Shown here one piece after another: positions 34,801 to 46,860 of a stretch of DNA of 64,000 nucleotides. The notes under the pieces were generated by a model. The model ran no database searches. It was not told where the DNA came from and saw only the letters and a list, made by a program, of their open reading frames with translations. The first letter of the stretch is position 1; every line of letters begins with the position of its first letter. This DNA is from Inia geoffrensis (lineage: Eukaryota; Chordata; Mammalia; Artiodactyla; Iniidae), in assembly GCA_036417435.1 (NCBI GenBank), contig CM070900.1:116142315-116206314 (forward strand), read 5' to 3'. The position numbers and the translations under genes are program-made.

Positions 34801-37800
34801 CGAAGCTTACCTCCTCTAAAAATGGACTAGTAACATTCCTGGAAAAGGTTCCAGAGCAAAGAAAACCCTTTTTTTCAGCTAACTCTTAAGGAATGAGCCC
34901 TTTTCAAACATGAAGGAACCTACCTATAATTATCTGTATTTTCTATTCTACCATTATATAGTTTGTTCCATCTCAAGTAAATCAACAACTTAATTAAAAA
35001 TTCAAAAATTAGAATAGCTGTAACTTGCTCTGGAAATTAGCTCTAGGCTTGAACATAGCTTCTAGCTTTCACTTAGGAATTAATGATCCATTTGTTTAAA
35101 AAATGTAATAAAATTAAGCAATATTTTTACTGATTTTCTTGGCGAATGTAATGATGCAAGACAAAGAGAAAATTTTCATCAGATTGAAATCTTTAATACA
35201 GAAACATGTTCTAGATATTTTTGTAGCCTGTTCTTTATTTTTTCTAACATATTATGAGAATCACAGTTCTTTTAAATGTAATTTTTGGAAAACATATCTC
35301 TAGTACTACATATGTAATACTGATGCCATGATGCTTTACATTTTCAAATGATTTTTACGATGATACTATCAGCAATACATAAATAGAATGGGGGAAAAAA
35401 ATAAGACAATGAGTAGATTTCTCCTGAGGACCATGCAGCTTGTCCTTCAGGAAGAATTAGAGGTGAAACTCTTTAACCTTTTATAGACTTTCTTTTCTCC
35501 TCATGAATTGATGAATTTGCCTAAAATGAGTCACATTATTACCACGGAGCTGCTATGGCAGTGACTTTCCAGAGGCACTGTTCAGGCCCTACTGCCTGAA
35601 TTGATCACATGAAGCTTCTTACTTTCCTCTCATGATGACTTATTAACCTCCACCACTCCACAGAGCTGCAGAATAGGGGTCCACTGCTTCAAACCCTGGT
35701 CATTTGTATATATGGCAATGTCTTTGCCACGTATACGAATGGCAATTTCAGAAGCAGCTTGCCTGGTGCTGATTTCCTTTAAAATTCTACTAGTAGCCAG
35801 AAATAATAAATGACCACTTTTTTTTTTTTTTTTTTGCCCTTTCACTTCACTGGGGCTGCACTCAAGCTATTACTCATTTAATTCAAGTATAAAGATAAAG
35901 CCCACTGAATATTCAAGGTGAAAGTCTGGTGTTTTAGAATTTTTTTTTTTTTAATTCAACTGATGAATGTATTAATTCTCCACTTCACTTAGTATTTCCT
36001 AACCTTGGGAGGAGAAGGGTATCTCAGGAAGGTTTTATAATGATAAGAGTAAGAAGAATATATTGACAAGAAGAGATCTTCCTTGTGAGGCGATTTGCTA
36101 ACCTCAGTGAATACAGTGATAACTCCAGAGACTTAAGATACTTGTAAAAAAGCAAGAGTAATAAATATTTTGCATACACAAGAGTGCTGTAAATTGTGTT
36201 ATCAGTAAAACATCTTAGATTGTGTTTCTAAGGCTTTCCATATTTGTACTGACCCAAGTCGTTTGCCAGGGAACGAGGCCTCTAATCACTCTCTGAAACT
36301 AACCAAACACATTAAGCTGACTTTCGAATGGCATGAGCAGGATCTCCCTCCTCAGGACAAGTATGATTTTGAAACCAAGAAACTTTAGTTTGCCCTTCAA
36401 GAAGAGTGATTTATAGGAGTTGGTGTGAGGGAAAAAAGGAACCCTACTTTACCCAAAAAGGAGACGAAAACCTTGCCCGAGGCAGCATTGTGACATTGCC
36501 AATGTGAGAGGGTTGTGAAATCCTGAGTGTATGTTTTTGTGGTGATGTCTGAAAGTACTGGTTACTGTACTGATGTCTCGCTATCATGCATCTCTATTTC
36601 CGGATCCACTTCCTTATAATTGCTAATGAAAACAGAGCTGTGAGCAGAACAGGGTATAGGTCTCTGCTTCAATTTTTCTGTTGTTTACATTGATAGATGG
36701 CTTCCTCTGAAAGTTTCAGAACAATTCTCTGCCACCTTTAAGAAAGGAAATAAATTCTGTCTTTTCCTAATTAAAGAAATACACTATGTTTGTTAAGGTT
36801 ACTTAACTTTTTGTCATGTAAGCTTTCAATTTCTTTATTCCTCTAACCCTAGGCATCCATGAAAACCATAGTCTCTGACTATTGACGTGCATTTTGCAAA
36901 TAATCAACAGACTAAATCACAGTAACTGAGGAAAATCAGGATGAGCCTAATAGTAGCCAAGCTCTAAATAGGACTTTAAAATAAAAATAGAACATGTGAC
37001 TCAGAATACAGTACTAGTTCTTCATCTTACAGATGTTCCCAACCATCAGAGTCAGCATGGGCTATGACACTGGTAAGTGTGGGCTAGATGGGTAAAAATT
37101 TAGAGAGAATGAAAGGCTTTTTTTTTTTTCAGACTTTTCTTCCTATTATTTCATGTTACCTCATGGTTTACAGAATGCACAGAAAACTTTGTCTACTCAT
37201 TCCTTATTTGCCTTAATAAATAACAAGCTTTCAGTGAGCCTTAAATTAGCAACAGAATGCATTGTTGCTCCCTTGTCTAATGGCATTTAGGTTTACAAAA
37301 CACACCTTAGGAAACAAGTATCTGGCTTTAGTCACTTGCTAATTGTCACCTCATGAAACAAAACTCACCAATGATTTCTGTCATGACATACCATGCACAG
37401 GACCAACCAGAGAGAAAAGACAGCATCTCCAACCACGGAAGGGACACAACAGAAATGCTGCCATGATATTTATATCCCACCTACTCAGAGGACCAATTGA
37501 GAAACTCCATATGGACTCCAGTTTGCCACTAGCCCACAGAATTGAAATCTCTTAGCTGGCTTAAATTAAGAATTTGGGGATAAGTATAAAACTTTGAGGA
37601 TATTTATTTTCATAATTTTAGGCAGTTTATTTTCATATAGTTCTTCTCATCCTACCTAATTCGCTTTTAGTTGACACATTAGGCAAAGGAAATGCATTCT
37701 TAGAAAGCTTATAGATGAGCTGGCCAGGTATAATTGGAAAAAAAATTTTTAAAAACACTATCAAATAGCTCTAAGGTGCATTAATGACAGAAAGGGTGTC

Positions 37801-38699
37801 TATATATCCAGTTTAAGACAAGAAAAATGAGCTAGCCTGCAGGGAAGTAGATTGGTTGATCTGAATTATCTTAGAGAAGACTGAAACCCCTTCCTCTCAC
37901 TTCTCAACACTGCCAAATGGCAGGTGGTACAAGTCCAGTTCCCCAGTAAGTTCCTGTAAACAAAACTGCGTATTTATAGACAAGCTTCTCAGTACTGTTT
38001 TCAGGAGGTCAGTCAGACTGCAACTCAGAACCACCTATCAACTGCAAAGAAAAATAAAGATGTAAAATCCTGACTTCAGAACTGTGCTTTACAACTGGAA
38101 CCAAGTAATATGACACTCTTTGTATTTGGAGGACCCTCAGAATCACGATTGAGAACTGGTGTAAAGAGACAGAAGGAAGCCCGTGAGCCTCTGCTTTGGA
38201 ACAAAAAGAAAACTGGGTTGACATCATGGAAATTTGCCAGCAGACCTAAGCAGAATTTGATGTATCTACTTCTCCTTTCTATTCTTTTTTCTTTCTGTTG
38301 GGCATTCATGGGAATCAGCCTTGATGGAGGAATCACTGAGCCTCAGTGTACAGATAGATCATAAAGTGGAAAAGTGAGATTATTGAAGGCTTCCAAAAAT
38401 TTTTGCCTTATTTACTTATATAAGTCAAATTAAAATAATAAAAATTCCAATGGCAATGCCTTTTAAATATATATATTTCAGTGTACCTTCATTTATTTTC
38501 ATAATTCTCCTTCTGATAGATACAGATATATACAGATTAACTCAGCATAAATTTCAGAAGGTAAATTCTTCAATTGTCTTAATCCAGACTTGTGCTACAT
38601 ATAGAAAAAAGTAGGAAAAAGTATAGCTGCTTAGAAAGATTAACAATATGGCAGTTTTTAATGTAAGGGGTACATGAAATCACTTCATACATTCACCAA
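34801..38699. other. Longest repeat-poor stretch, no gene recognised
   Basis: About 3.9 kb with no SINE, LINE or LTR that I can name, only T tracts at 35818-35836 and 35940-35952. A 58-codon open stretch without Met, ending at a stop at 36386-36388, has acceptable composition but no family match. The frames at 35630-35845, 37343-37555 and 38076-38364 likewise carry no motif. Confidence 0.5.
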
Positions 38700-39320
38700 T
38701 TTCTATTTATCAACTGTCAAACTCAAGGCATCCTGTTTGTTCTGAAGTGAATACAGTTGCAAAGATACATAAATATAATCATACCCTTCAGGAACTAAAT
38801 TTCACCAAAGAAATAAAAAGCAAGTTCCATTAAAGCAGAGAGATATATTTGCTCACTTCTGGCACACAACAGGTACTTGTTGCATACTTACTGAATGAGT
38901 GTATAAAACATAAAATCAGCTAATTCCAATATAGTGCAGGATATAAATTCCAAGCACGATTAAATGTGATGGGATTTCGGAAGAAGCAGGAATCACTGTT
39001 AGCTGAATGATCAGTAAAAATGGAGTTGTATAAATTGATAAGAATTTCAATTGGGGAATAGTTCAAAATGGGGAATCATTGGGTAGGCAGAAATAAGAGA
39101 GGAAATCTCAGGCAAAAAGAACAAAAAGAACAAGACTCTCTGGGCATGGGGGTAGAATACAGTGTGCAAACAAGCGGTACCCAGGAGATCAATTCAGTGT
39201 GAGTAGGTGGGGGAAGTAATGGAAGAGAATGGATTGGAGCCATATTACAAAGGCCTTGGTTGGTATACTGAGGACTTCTGGACCAGTGGACTCTGGGTTC
39301 CCTGGAGTGCTAAATTTTTT
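38700..39320 (-). mobile_element. Probable L2 LINE, antisense
   Basis: 'ataatcatacccttcaggaa', a 'ggaagaagcaggaatcactg' block, 'gggggtagaatacagtgtgc' and 'attacaaaggccttggttgg' follow L2 antisense order. A short sense-like L2 or MIR end, 'ggcacacaacaggtacttgt', lies at 38858-38910 inside it. Confidence 0.5.
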
Positions 39321-39387
39321 TGAGCACTCTCCACAATATATGCATATTTATGCATTGGGATTTTATGAATTAAACACATTATATTAT

Positions 39388-39446
39388 CTACTTATCTATC
39401 TATGTATGTATATGTGTGTGTATATATATATATATATATACACATA
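39388..39446. repeat. TATC/TG/TA compound microsatellite
   Basis: A few TATC and TATG units pass into TGTG and then a (TA)n run of about 20 bases. Confidence 0.9.
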
Positions 39447-39544
39447 TTCCAAGTAGAAAATTTTAAGTATTCTATAGTTACTATACTTTTTAACAACACA
39501 TTATAAATGTAATTAACTTTTTGGATGTATTTGCTTAATATATG

Positions 39545-39695
39545 TCACTGTGTCTCCTGCTGAACTGTAACCTCCATGAGAGCAGAAAACTTGTCGTTCT
39601 TGTTCTCTCTATACTGTAAGTGCTTAGTGCAGTATTTGGCACAGAGTACATGTTCATTAATTATTAGTTTGATGAAGGAATGAACTGAGCAGTTG
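39545..39695 (+). mobile_element. L2 LINE 3' end
   Basis: 'gaactgtaacctccatgaga' and 'gcagaaaacttgtc', then 'gcagtatttggcacagagta' and 'catgttcattaattattag', ending in 'gatgaaggaatga'. Standard L2 terminal order. Confidence 0.85.
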
Positions 39696-40499
39696 ATTGA
39701 TCAAATATATTTTGAGGTGAGAATATACTAATCTAGAATTACCAAACATCCTTGACATCTCCCACTAGGGACTAACCATCTATCTGCCATTTTCTTACAA
39801 AGATAAACCTTCAGTCTTAAAATTATCAATGACAGACTCCATATTTAAAGGAAAGGTAGAAGACGTAAGGCTGCTCCATCTTGGAGTATAACACTGAAAC
39901 TTTCTTAGTGTATTCCACACTTCTAAAATTGAGGAAGCATTTCCAAACTGAAGAAACAGCTGGTCCACCATAGGCATTTTCCCCCCACGGAAGCTGGATT
40001 AACAAAGGAGTATGAATTCAATTTATAATTTCTTCACAAAAAACGAAGCCTCTCAAAGTGGGTTCCTTGGAACCCAGGTGTTCCAGTGGGATCTTTAGTG
40101 GTTTTTATAGCATGAGGTTTGCAAAGGGAAGTTGAAGTGGGGGGACTCCACCCTGTTACTTCAACCAACCATCTCCAATTTCCTCTATTAATATAGGTAC
40201 TTTTTTATAAGATGCTGTTTGAAAAAAGAGGTTCTAGCAATCAAAATAATACTTTGAAAAAAAACACTGATTTAAAGTTGTTTAAATCCTTTAGAAATCC
40301 AATAGATCCAACTAATAACTGTGCAAAACTCTGAGTCTTAAGAGCTTTGTTTATAATTTTATATATAATTACATCTAATAGGCTTGTTTATATTATAGCA
40401 CACCTACTCTTTCATCTATGGTATTTTTGCTGGTTAATACAGAGTAAAATAAATCAATAAAACTAACACTCTAATCGAAGAGTAGTTTTACCCTTACAA
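39696..40499. other. Unclassified DNA, possible hAT remnant at 40027-40250
   Basis: No gene recognised. The segment starting 'cctctcaaagtgggttcctt' is similar in style to hAT-family transposon ends and ends near 'gaaaaaagaggttctagca', but the match is too weak to name. Confidence 0.35.
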
Positions 40500-40945
40500 G
40501 TTTTCTGTTTGCCCTTCCACGTCCATCTCTTCCCTTCTATCTTCTACCTATCACCCGGACTCCCTTGTTAGTTGGCTTCTGGTTGGGGGTCAACCAATGG
40601 AAGGCACTGAAGGGAGATCAGACTGTGGGAAGAGGAAGAGGTCGTGATTTATTTTTCAATCCGTACCTGCTTTATTACTACATCTCTGGTAGTAGCTGTA
40701 TCCCTCCATGGCTCCCAGGGGCAGACCCTTCACCACAGTTCCAGTTCTCATTGGGCTCTAGAGACACTGTTCCCTTCCCTTTGGCTCCAGAGGGTAGCAA
40801 CTTCCCACTGTTGCTAGTCTCAGTGTTCGTGCCAGCCTTTGTTTGTTCTCCTACCTCTCTCACATCTCTGTAACTAACCCCTTGTCTCTGTATTTGAACC
40901 ATCTAGTGAACTATATTTCCTACGAGGACCATGACTGATCCAAAA
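40500..40945 (+). repeat. Old repeat, second copy of the family at 23642
   Basis: 'caaccaatggaaggcactga', 'agggagatcagactgtggga', 'catggctcccaggggcagac', 'cccactgttgctagtctcag' and an end reading 'tatttcctacgaggacc' with 'atgactgat'. The layout suggests an ancient LINE 3' UTR. Open frames at 40565-40873 and 40678-40902 are inside it. Confidence 0.55.
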
Positions 40946-43900
40946 TTTAAGCCTATTAAACCAGCAAGATCTCAAATACAGAAAGTAAAAATGCTATTAA
41001 AATGTTTTAATATTGACTCTTCTGTGTTTACCATGTTTCCAATATACTATGACACACAGTTTTCTTGGTTTTTTTGGTTTTTTGGCCAAAAACAACGGCT
41101 ACCCTGCTCTTATAGACTATGAGCAAATAAGAACTATAGAAAAAAGTGAATTTAATGTCATGTCAATGAATGTCCAGAAAACTTCTTACTTCAAAAATGA
41201 AGATTCAGAACTCCTCATTTTCCACCTGCACACAAACCAATAATCGACAAGGCCACATAACTCACTTCACAAAGCCAGGGAAGATTCAGGAAATGTCCCT
41301 GAAAAAATTCAAAGAGTAACATTTATACGTGTGCACATATGTATATTTTCTACACAAAAGCAGAATATGTTATTGTCAGAGGCCTAAGAGATAAGGCAAC
41401 GACTAGTAGCAAAATATTTTCATCCAGGTATAACTGTCAGTTACTGTCTGTATTTCAGCGAAAAGTATAGCTGGTAAGCACCTTGATAACCATAACTAGC
41501 ATTTAACTCTAAAAAGTGTTGTCTCTAGAAACCCTGAGAAAAAAAATTGATGACATGAACACTAAGAAACTTTAACAACACTCAATAGATAAAGAACATT
41601 ACTGTATGTTTTGAACGTATTCTTGAAAAGAGATCATACAGAGAAAGTTTCCATAGAGCTTTTTCGAAAACACTGACTGGTTATTTTTACATAGCTGTAA
41701 AAAATAAATAAATAAATAACATGCCTCTTTACAAAGGAATAAAGAGAAAATTCTTGTGATGAGTTTTTAAGAAACCTTGTTTTGAGAGAAACATTCAACA
41801 ATCCACCCTATTACTTCAGGCGTCTTAAAGGGATAGCTAAAAAAAGAAAATAAATACTAAAAACAAAGGTGATACTTGAATCTGTACTGGAAGTTAAATG
41901 ATTATAGCACAACCATTTCTGCAAATCTAAGGTCTCATCCAGATCTACCATTAGTGAACGTAGAAGACATCTTCTGAGACCAGAGAGTAGAAGAAAATCA
42001 GATTACTGGCTTCTGTCTGCCTTGCATTTCCAGAACCTACAGCAAAGAATACAAAACAAAACAAAAGGAACCCGCCAGACAGTTTAAGGGCAATTTTTGT
42101 CTCTGTCAAGTAGAATCACAGTACTGAAATAACAGAATGTCTCTGTGGTTTCTTCAGTGATGCACGTGAAAGATGGCTGTGATTATAAGAAATTTATGAG
42201 AAACAGCAGTATCCTGCCCACAGTCTACCCACACCAAAGAGACAGAGCTGGGGTCAGAGGTCAACTTGCCTCTCCCGAGTTTCTATTGCAGAAACACCAA
42301 GACCACTGTGACTCTACGACTCTACCCAAGATGTGAGACTGCTTAACCCACAGACATCACCAAATTCAGAAAAGCAGCAGTGGGTGCTCAAATGACATTA
42401 TAAGTCACATGTGCCATCCCTGGCACTGAGAAGACTGATCAATAGGAGGACAGCTCCTACATAAAATAGAAAATATTTCTTTAAACAGAATTATATACAG
42501 AAACAAATCTCATGAGATATTAAAACCACATGGTGCCACTTTTCAATCTGATACAGCTACGTTCTTCTAATCCTGCAGTAATATTTTTTTCTTTTCACAT
42601 ATATGATAAACTCATTATGGTCATCCTTTCATGCTACTTCCTAATTATGACATGATCCCTACCTACATACTTTTAATCTGGCTTCCACTATCAGCAATCA
42701 ACTGAAAATCCTCAGAAAAATTTATAGGATTTATAGGATATATTTATTTTCAATTCTTTTAGAGGATTTCAAAAATCCTCTAAATTTTCTTTGCAATTTT
42801 CAACATGATTTACCACTACTTCCATCTATACTTCCTCCATGGGGATTGATGACACAGGATAGCCTTTCTATCTCTTCAACCATGCTTTCTCCAACAACTT
42901 TCCCCTTCTCATTTCCCCAATGTCAACATGCCTACAGGACAGACTTTTCAATCAGGGAGTCAACTGCACATTTTGGGTCTTGACACATGAGGGGAAGCAG
43001 TTTGCTTTGCATTGTCAGAACCTCATCATCAACCAGTTCCTTAAAACATCACTGAGATGGTTCTTAGGCTTTCTAAGATTGGGCAAAATAAAATGCTGTT
43101 TGTCATATTCTTACTTAAGAGGAGTTTTTGGCGAAGTGTGTGTGTGTGCGTAAAAAAACAGTCACGGGCAGACTCTTAGGCACGCTAATCGGAGTTTTTC
43201 AATTCAGAATACATCTATGATGCAAAAAGTCATTGTAAAATTATCTATTAAGCACTAACTTGGGAATGTGTTAAATATGATAGAAATAATATTTATTCTC
43301 TAAGAGTTTCTACTTCTTGCCTATGAAATAGTTAAGGAACAATGCAAGATTAGTAAAAGATTACGACTATTGGAAGAGAGTTAATTTAGTGCAGCAAACA
43401 AATGACCATGAATAAGAAACCTTTCTCAGCCCATAGTTTCGTCTTGCAAGATTTGATGGTGTAGTTTTCATGCGAGACTTAGCTACTGGTGGGTTTTTTT
43501 TTTCACAGAGGGAACACAAAACATTGTTCTAAATTACCTTTTCTACCAAGTTATATCTGTCATATCAGCTATGAACTTGTTTATATGCTTTGAAAGTTAG
43601 GTAAGCTGCTCCTGCTTTCCCTGTTCTTCACCTGGTAAGCTCCTGGGGGGTGCGCCTATTTTCTTGGCCTCCTCTGAGTTCTAATTCCTGAGTGACCCCA
43701 CTGAGTGAGTATGTGCTATAATATGAAACGCTATCTTATCGTTAGGAGGAACCAACTGATCATGAAGAGATGGGTTCCTGGGAGGTCCCAAGATTTGCTC
43801 AGGTCAGACAGGGAGAGAGCAGACTCCTGAATGACATCAGGTGCAAAGCATCTCTTAGTCATCATGTAGTATTAAACTAAATACAGGTTTATGCTAAATC

Positions 43901-44164
43901 AGATATTTGTATTTTATTCTTATATAGATAAATGGCAGCAGCAATCAATATTTCTTTTATCAAAGAAAACAATGAAAAACAATTAGGAAAAATTAATATC
44001 TAGTTTTCTGAATGGACTGGGAAAATATTAACTTTAACAGTAGAACCCATTAATACAGCTCGAGGAAAACTTTCTGGAAAGGAGCTTGCAAACTTCTATG
44101 TTAGATTACAGAGTAATAAAGCTATAAAATATAAGAGATGGACCATGGCTTATACATTATTTAT
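40946..44164. other. Repeat-poor DNA
   Basis: About 3.2 kb without a recognised gene or dispersed repeat. It contains (AAAT)n at 41700-41719, a 9-bp-stem hairpin at 42761-42781, a short TG run near 43136-43150 and a T10 tract near 43494. The few frames of 60-77 residues look random. Confidence 0.5.
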
Positions 44165-44310
44165 TCTAACCCTTTAATTTTTCAGATGTGAAAAATGAGG
44201 CTCAGATAATTTGGATGAATTTCCAGGTTATATAACTAACTATAACAGAATCAGGACTCAAGAACATGGGTATTCTGATTCCCCATTCAGCACAATTTTC
44301 CTTATTTAAC
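44165..44310 (-). mobile_element. MIR SINE, antisense
   Basis: 'ttttcagatgtgaaaaatga', 'ggctcagataatttggatga', 'ccaggttatataactaacta' and 'gaatcaggactcaagaacat' match MIR antisense order. Confidence 0.7.
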
Positions 44311-45479
44311 AGTCTTTTCTGCTGTCCACTTACATGAATTTCTTTCTGAAACCACTGAAAAAGTATGAAAAGATTTTTCAGGTTTCAAAATGAAAGTGTT
44401 GAAGTTCTGGGTTGTCACTAATAGATAGTTGATTTACCCATCCTTTTTTCTGGCCCTTAGCCAGCTAAACCAATAAATTTTACTGAAAGAAAATAAGAAC
44501 TGTTGCTCTGTAATGATCTTTAAAATTTAGTGGCTTGAAAAACATTAGAATTTCACTAAAAATTACTTAAACAAAATTCTTTTAATAGCCTTCAAAATCA
44601 ACATCTGAACAAATAACTCACTGAGCTATTATATGACCTACAAGCTAACAGGTAAATATTTGGTATTCAAAAGGCAACAATTTGAGTTGGAATTATAAAT
44701 GTATTTTAGCAAATCTGATTTTTTTTGGAGATATTGGTATCCATTAATTTTCGCCATTTTTGTGTATTTCAAATACCCCAGAGTTTAATGGTAGTATTCA
44801 CAAACTTATTTACTTGCAGTTCTGCCTTTCCTTGAGGCATTTCTAAGTGCCCAAAACTATTAATAAGGATGAATAAATAGACACAAATGAGCTTCTTTTC
44901 AGTCATTTACAATTTAGTCTACTATGTGCTAATCCTGTGTCCTCCATTAATCAACCCCAAAACACAAGTCTCCCATTGTGCTCAGTAGAGATGAGGCATA
45001 CGTGGTGGAATTCAATCAAAATATTAATTTAGACATTTGGGAACCATCACCTTCTTGAGAAAACTATCAGGTAAAATACATTCATTTTCAGCCAAGCTAA
45101 ATTCCCATGCCCGTGAATTGCACAACCCTGTTAAAGTCAGTAAGTGTCAAAGTCTTGAGCTATGGACTAGACAACATTGCCCAATAACCACAATTAGGGT
45201 TTCCAGCATCTGCTGTTCCTCTTTTACAAACCTGAATTCTTCTTCCTATGCTATCTCTTATATACATTATTCATGCTGATGTTGAAATACTGACAATTTA
45301 CAAGGAGAGTTCAGGAGTTTTGTGTAGCACTGAAAATCACTGCCCAAATAACAGAAGGAAAACTTACCCCAGGAAATTATCTCATAAACGTTCTTAAAAC
45401 CCCATTTTATTATGGTGTGCTTTTAAAAAAATTATAGAGTAGTATTTTGTTAAATCTTTGGTTTGTCCTAAACTCTAAA
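44311..45479. other. Single-copy DNA
   Basis: No gene or clear repeat recognised in about 1.2 kb. Confidence 0.5.
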
Positions 45480-45800
45480 ACTAGATTTTAACCCTCAGTT
45501 TCAAGTTCCTTCACTCACTTGCCCAGATTTTACTTCTCTTTTTTCCTCTACTCCATATTTGTCCTTTAATCAGTTAAGTCTACCTACGTTGCAATCATCT
45601 CTCTTACGCCTGGCCTTCATTCTCACTTACCCTTGAAATATTTTACCACTATTCAAGATCATCTTCTCCCCCTAATTCACAGAACTCTCAAGATACAACA
45701 ATTTAATGTAATTGATATTTAAATGCAATGATCATTTCCACTAATCCACTCTATATTGTTCAGGAAATTTAATTCATTTTCCCCTTTGCTCTTTATAGCA
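45480..45800 (+). repeat. Possible degraded L2
   Basis: C- and T-rich text with 'gcaatcatctctcttacgcc' resembling an L2 block. Weak. Confidence 0.35.
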
Positions 45801-45835
45801 CCAAGACAAAACAAAGCAAAACAAAACAAACAAGA
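45801..45835. repeat. (CAAAA)n-like low-complexity run
   Basis: Imperfect AAAAC units at 45806-45832. Confidence 0.8.
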
Positions 45836-46720
45836 TGAAAGCTCACACAACATGTAAATCATCCATAAAAATATGTATTAGCTTTTGGGTCTTTTGCCTG
45901 AAAGAAATGAAAGAAGACCTAGAAAGAATCGAAAAGTGTAACTGAAACAAAAATTTTAGTATGTTTCTCTTTATTAAAAAAATTTGTTTGGTTTTTATGG
46001 AAATCTGGGTTTTTATAAAACTCTAAATATTATTGTTTTGTGCAAAACTATGTCTTCTCTGATTCAGAAATCAAAGTTTTGGATTACCAAGAAGAAAATT
46101 AGATGCGGGGAGGACCAATTTTGCAGGGCAAATTGAAATTTTGAGCAAAACACATTTTGAAAGCTAAGAAAACATGATATAATTATTTGTTTATATTATG
46201 CATTCAGTTAATATTTACAAATATGCAAAACTCTTTATAGAGGAGATAGGAAGTCCAGGTACAGAGTATCATTCTTGGGTTAAGTACTGCAATGTACATC
46301 TTCAATCGCTCTTAATAAATGAGTCCTTTGGGTACCCCAAGATCTGTGGCTGAACCAAAAGATTCTCCATAATGCATTTTCTTGAGGATTGTAATAAATG
46401 AACTTCTGGCTTGAGGAAGAAGTTGACTTGTTGATTCACTGATCTGTTACTAAAGCTCACTCCCGGGGAATCTCTAAAAATATTTTTAACATTAAGTTAA
46501 GCACAGTTTAGAAGGCATTCTAACGTTTTCATACACTCCTTCTATGCAGACCACATTTGTTTTCCGTGTAATCCTTTTCCCCTCCTAACAACAGCTGTAG
46601 CATTGTTTAATAGTCTAATGCTATTCTTAACTAAAATTACTAAATTGCCTCTAAGAGAAGCACTAGAGGGGGCCAAAGAGTAACTCGGTGTGGGGTGTTC
46701 CATTGGCCTGCCCAATGTCT
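45836..46720. other. Single-copy DNA
   Basis: Nothing recognised in about 0.9 kb. Confidence 0.45.
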
Positions 46721-46860
46721 TATCCATTCAGTACTTACTAAAATACATATACTTAAAGGAATCAATCAGATGATCAACTAACCCAAAAGCTCACTGACGA
46801 TCTACTACATATAAGGCATTATAGGAAGCGATTTTTCAAGAATACAAAGAAATATGTTAC
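46721..46860 (-). repeat. Possible L2 fragment, antisense
   Basis: 'cattcagtacttactaaaat' and 'ctactacatataaggcatta' recall the L2 antisense start. Weak. Confidence 0.35.

Noticed and set aside
40027..40250. Possible hAT transposon
   Set aside because: Only a loose terminal match; no matching second end and no family assignment.
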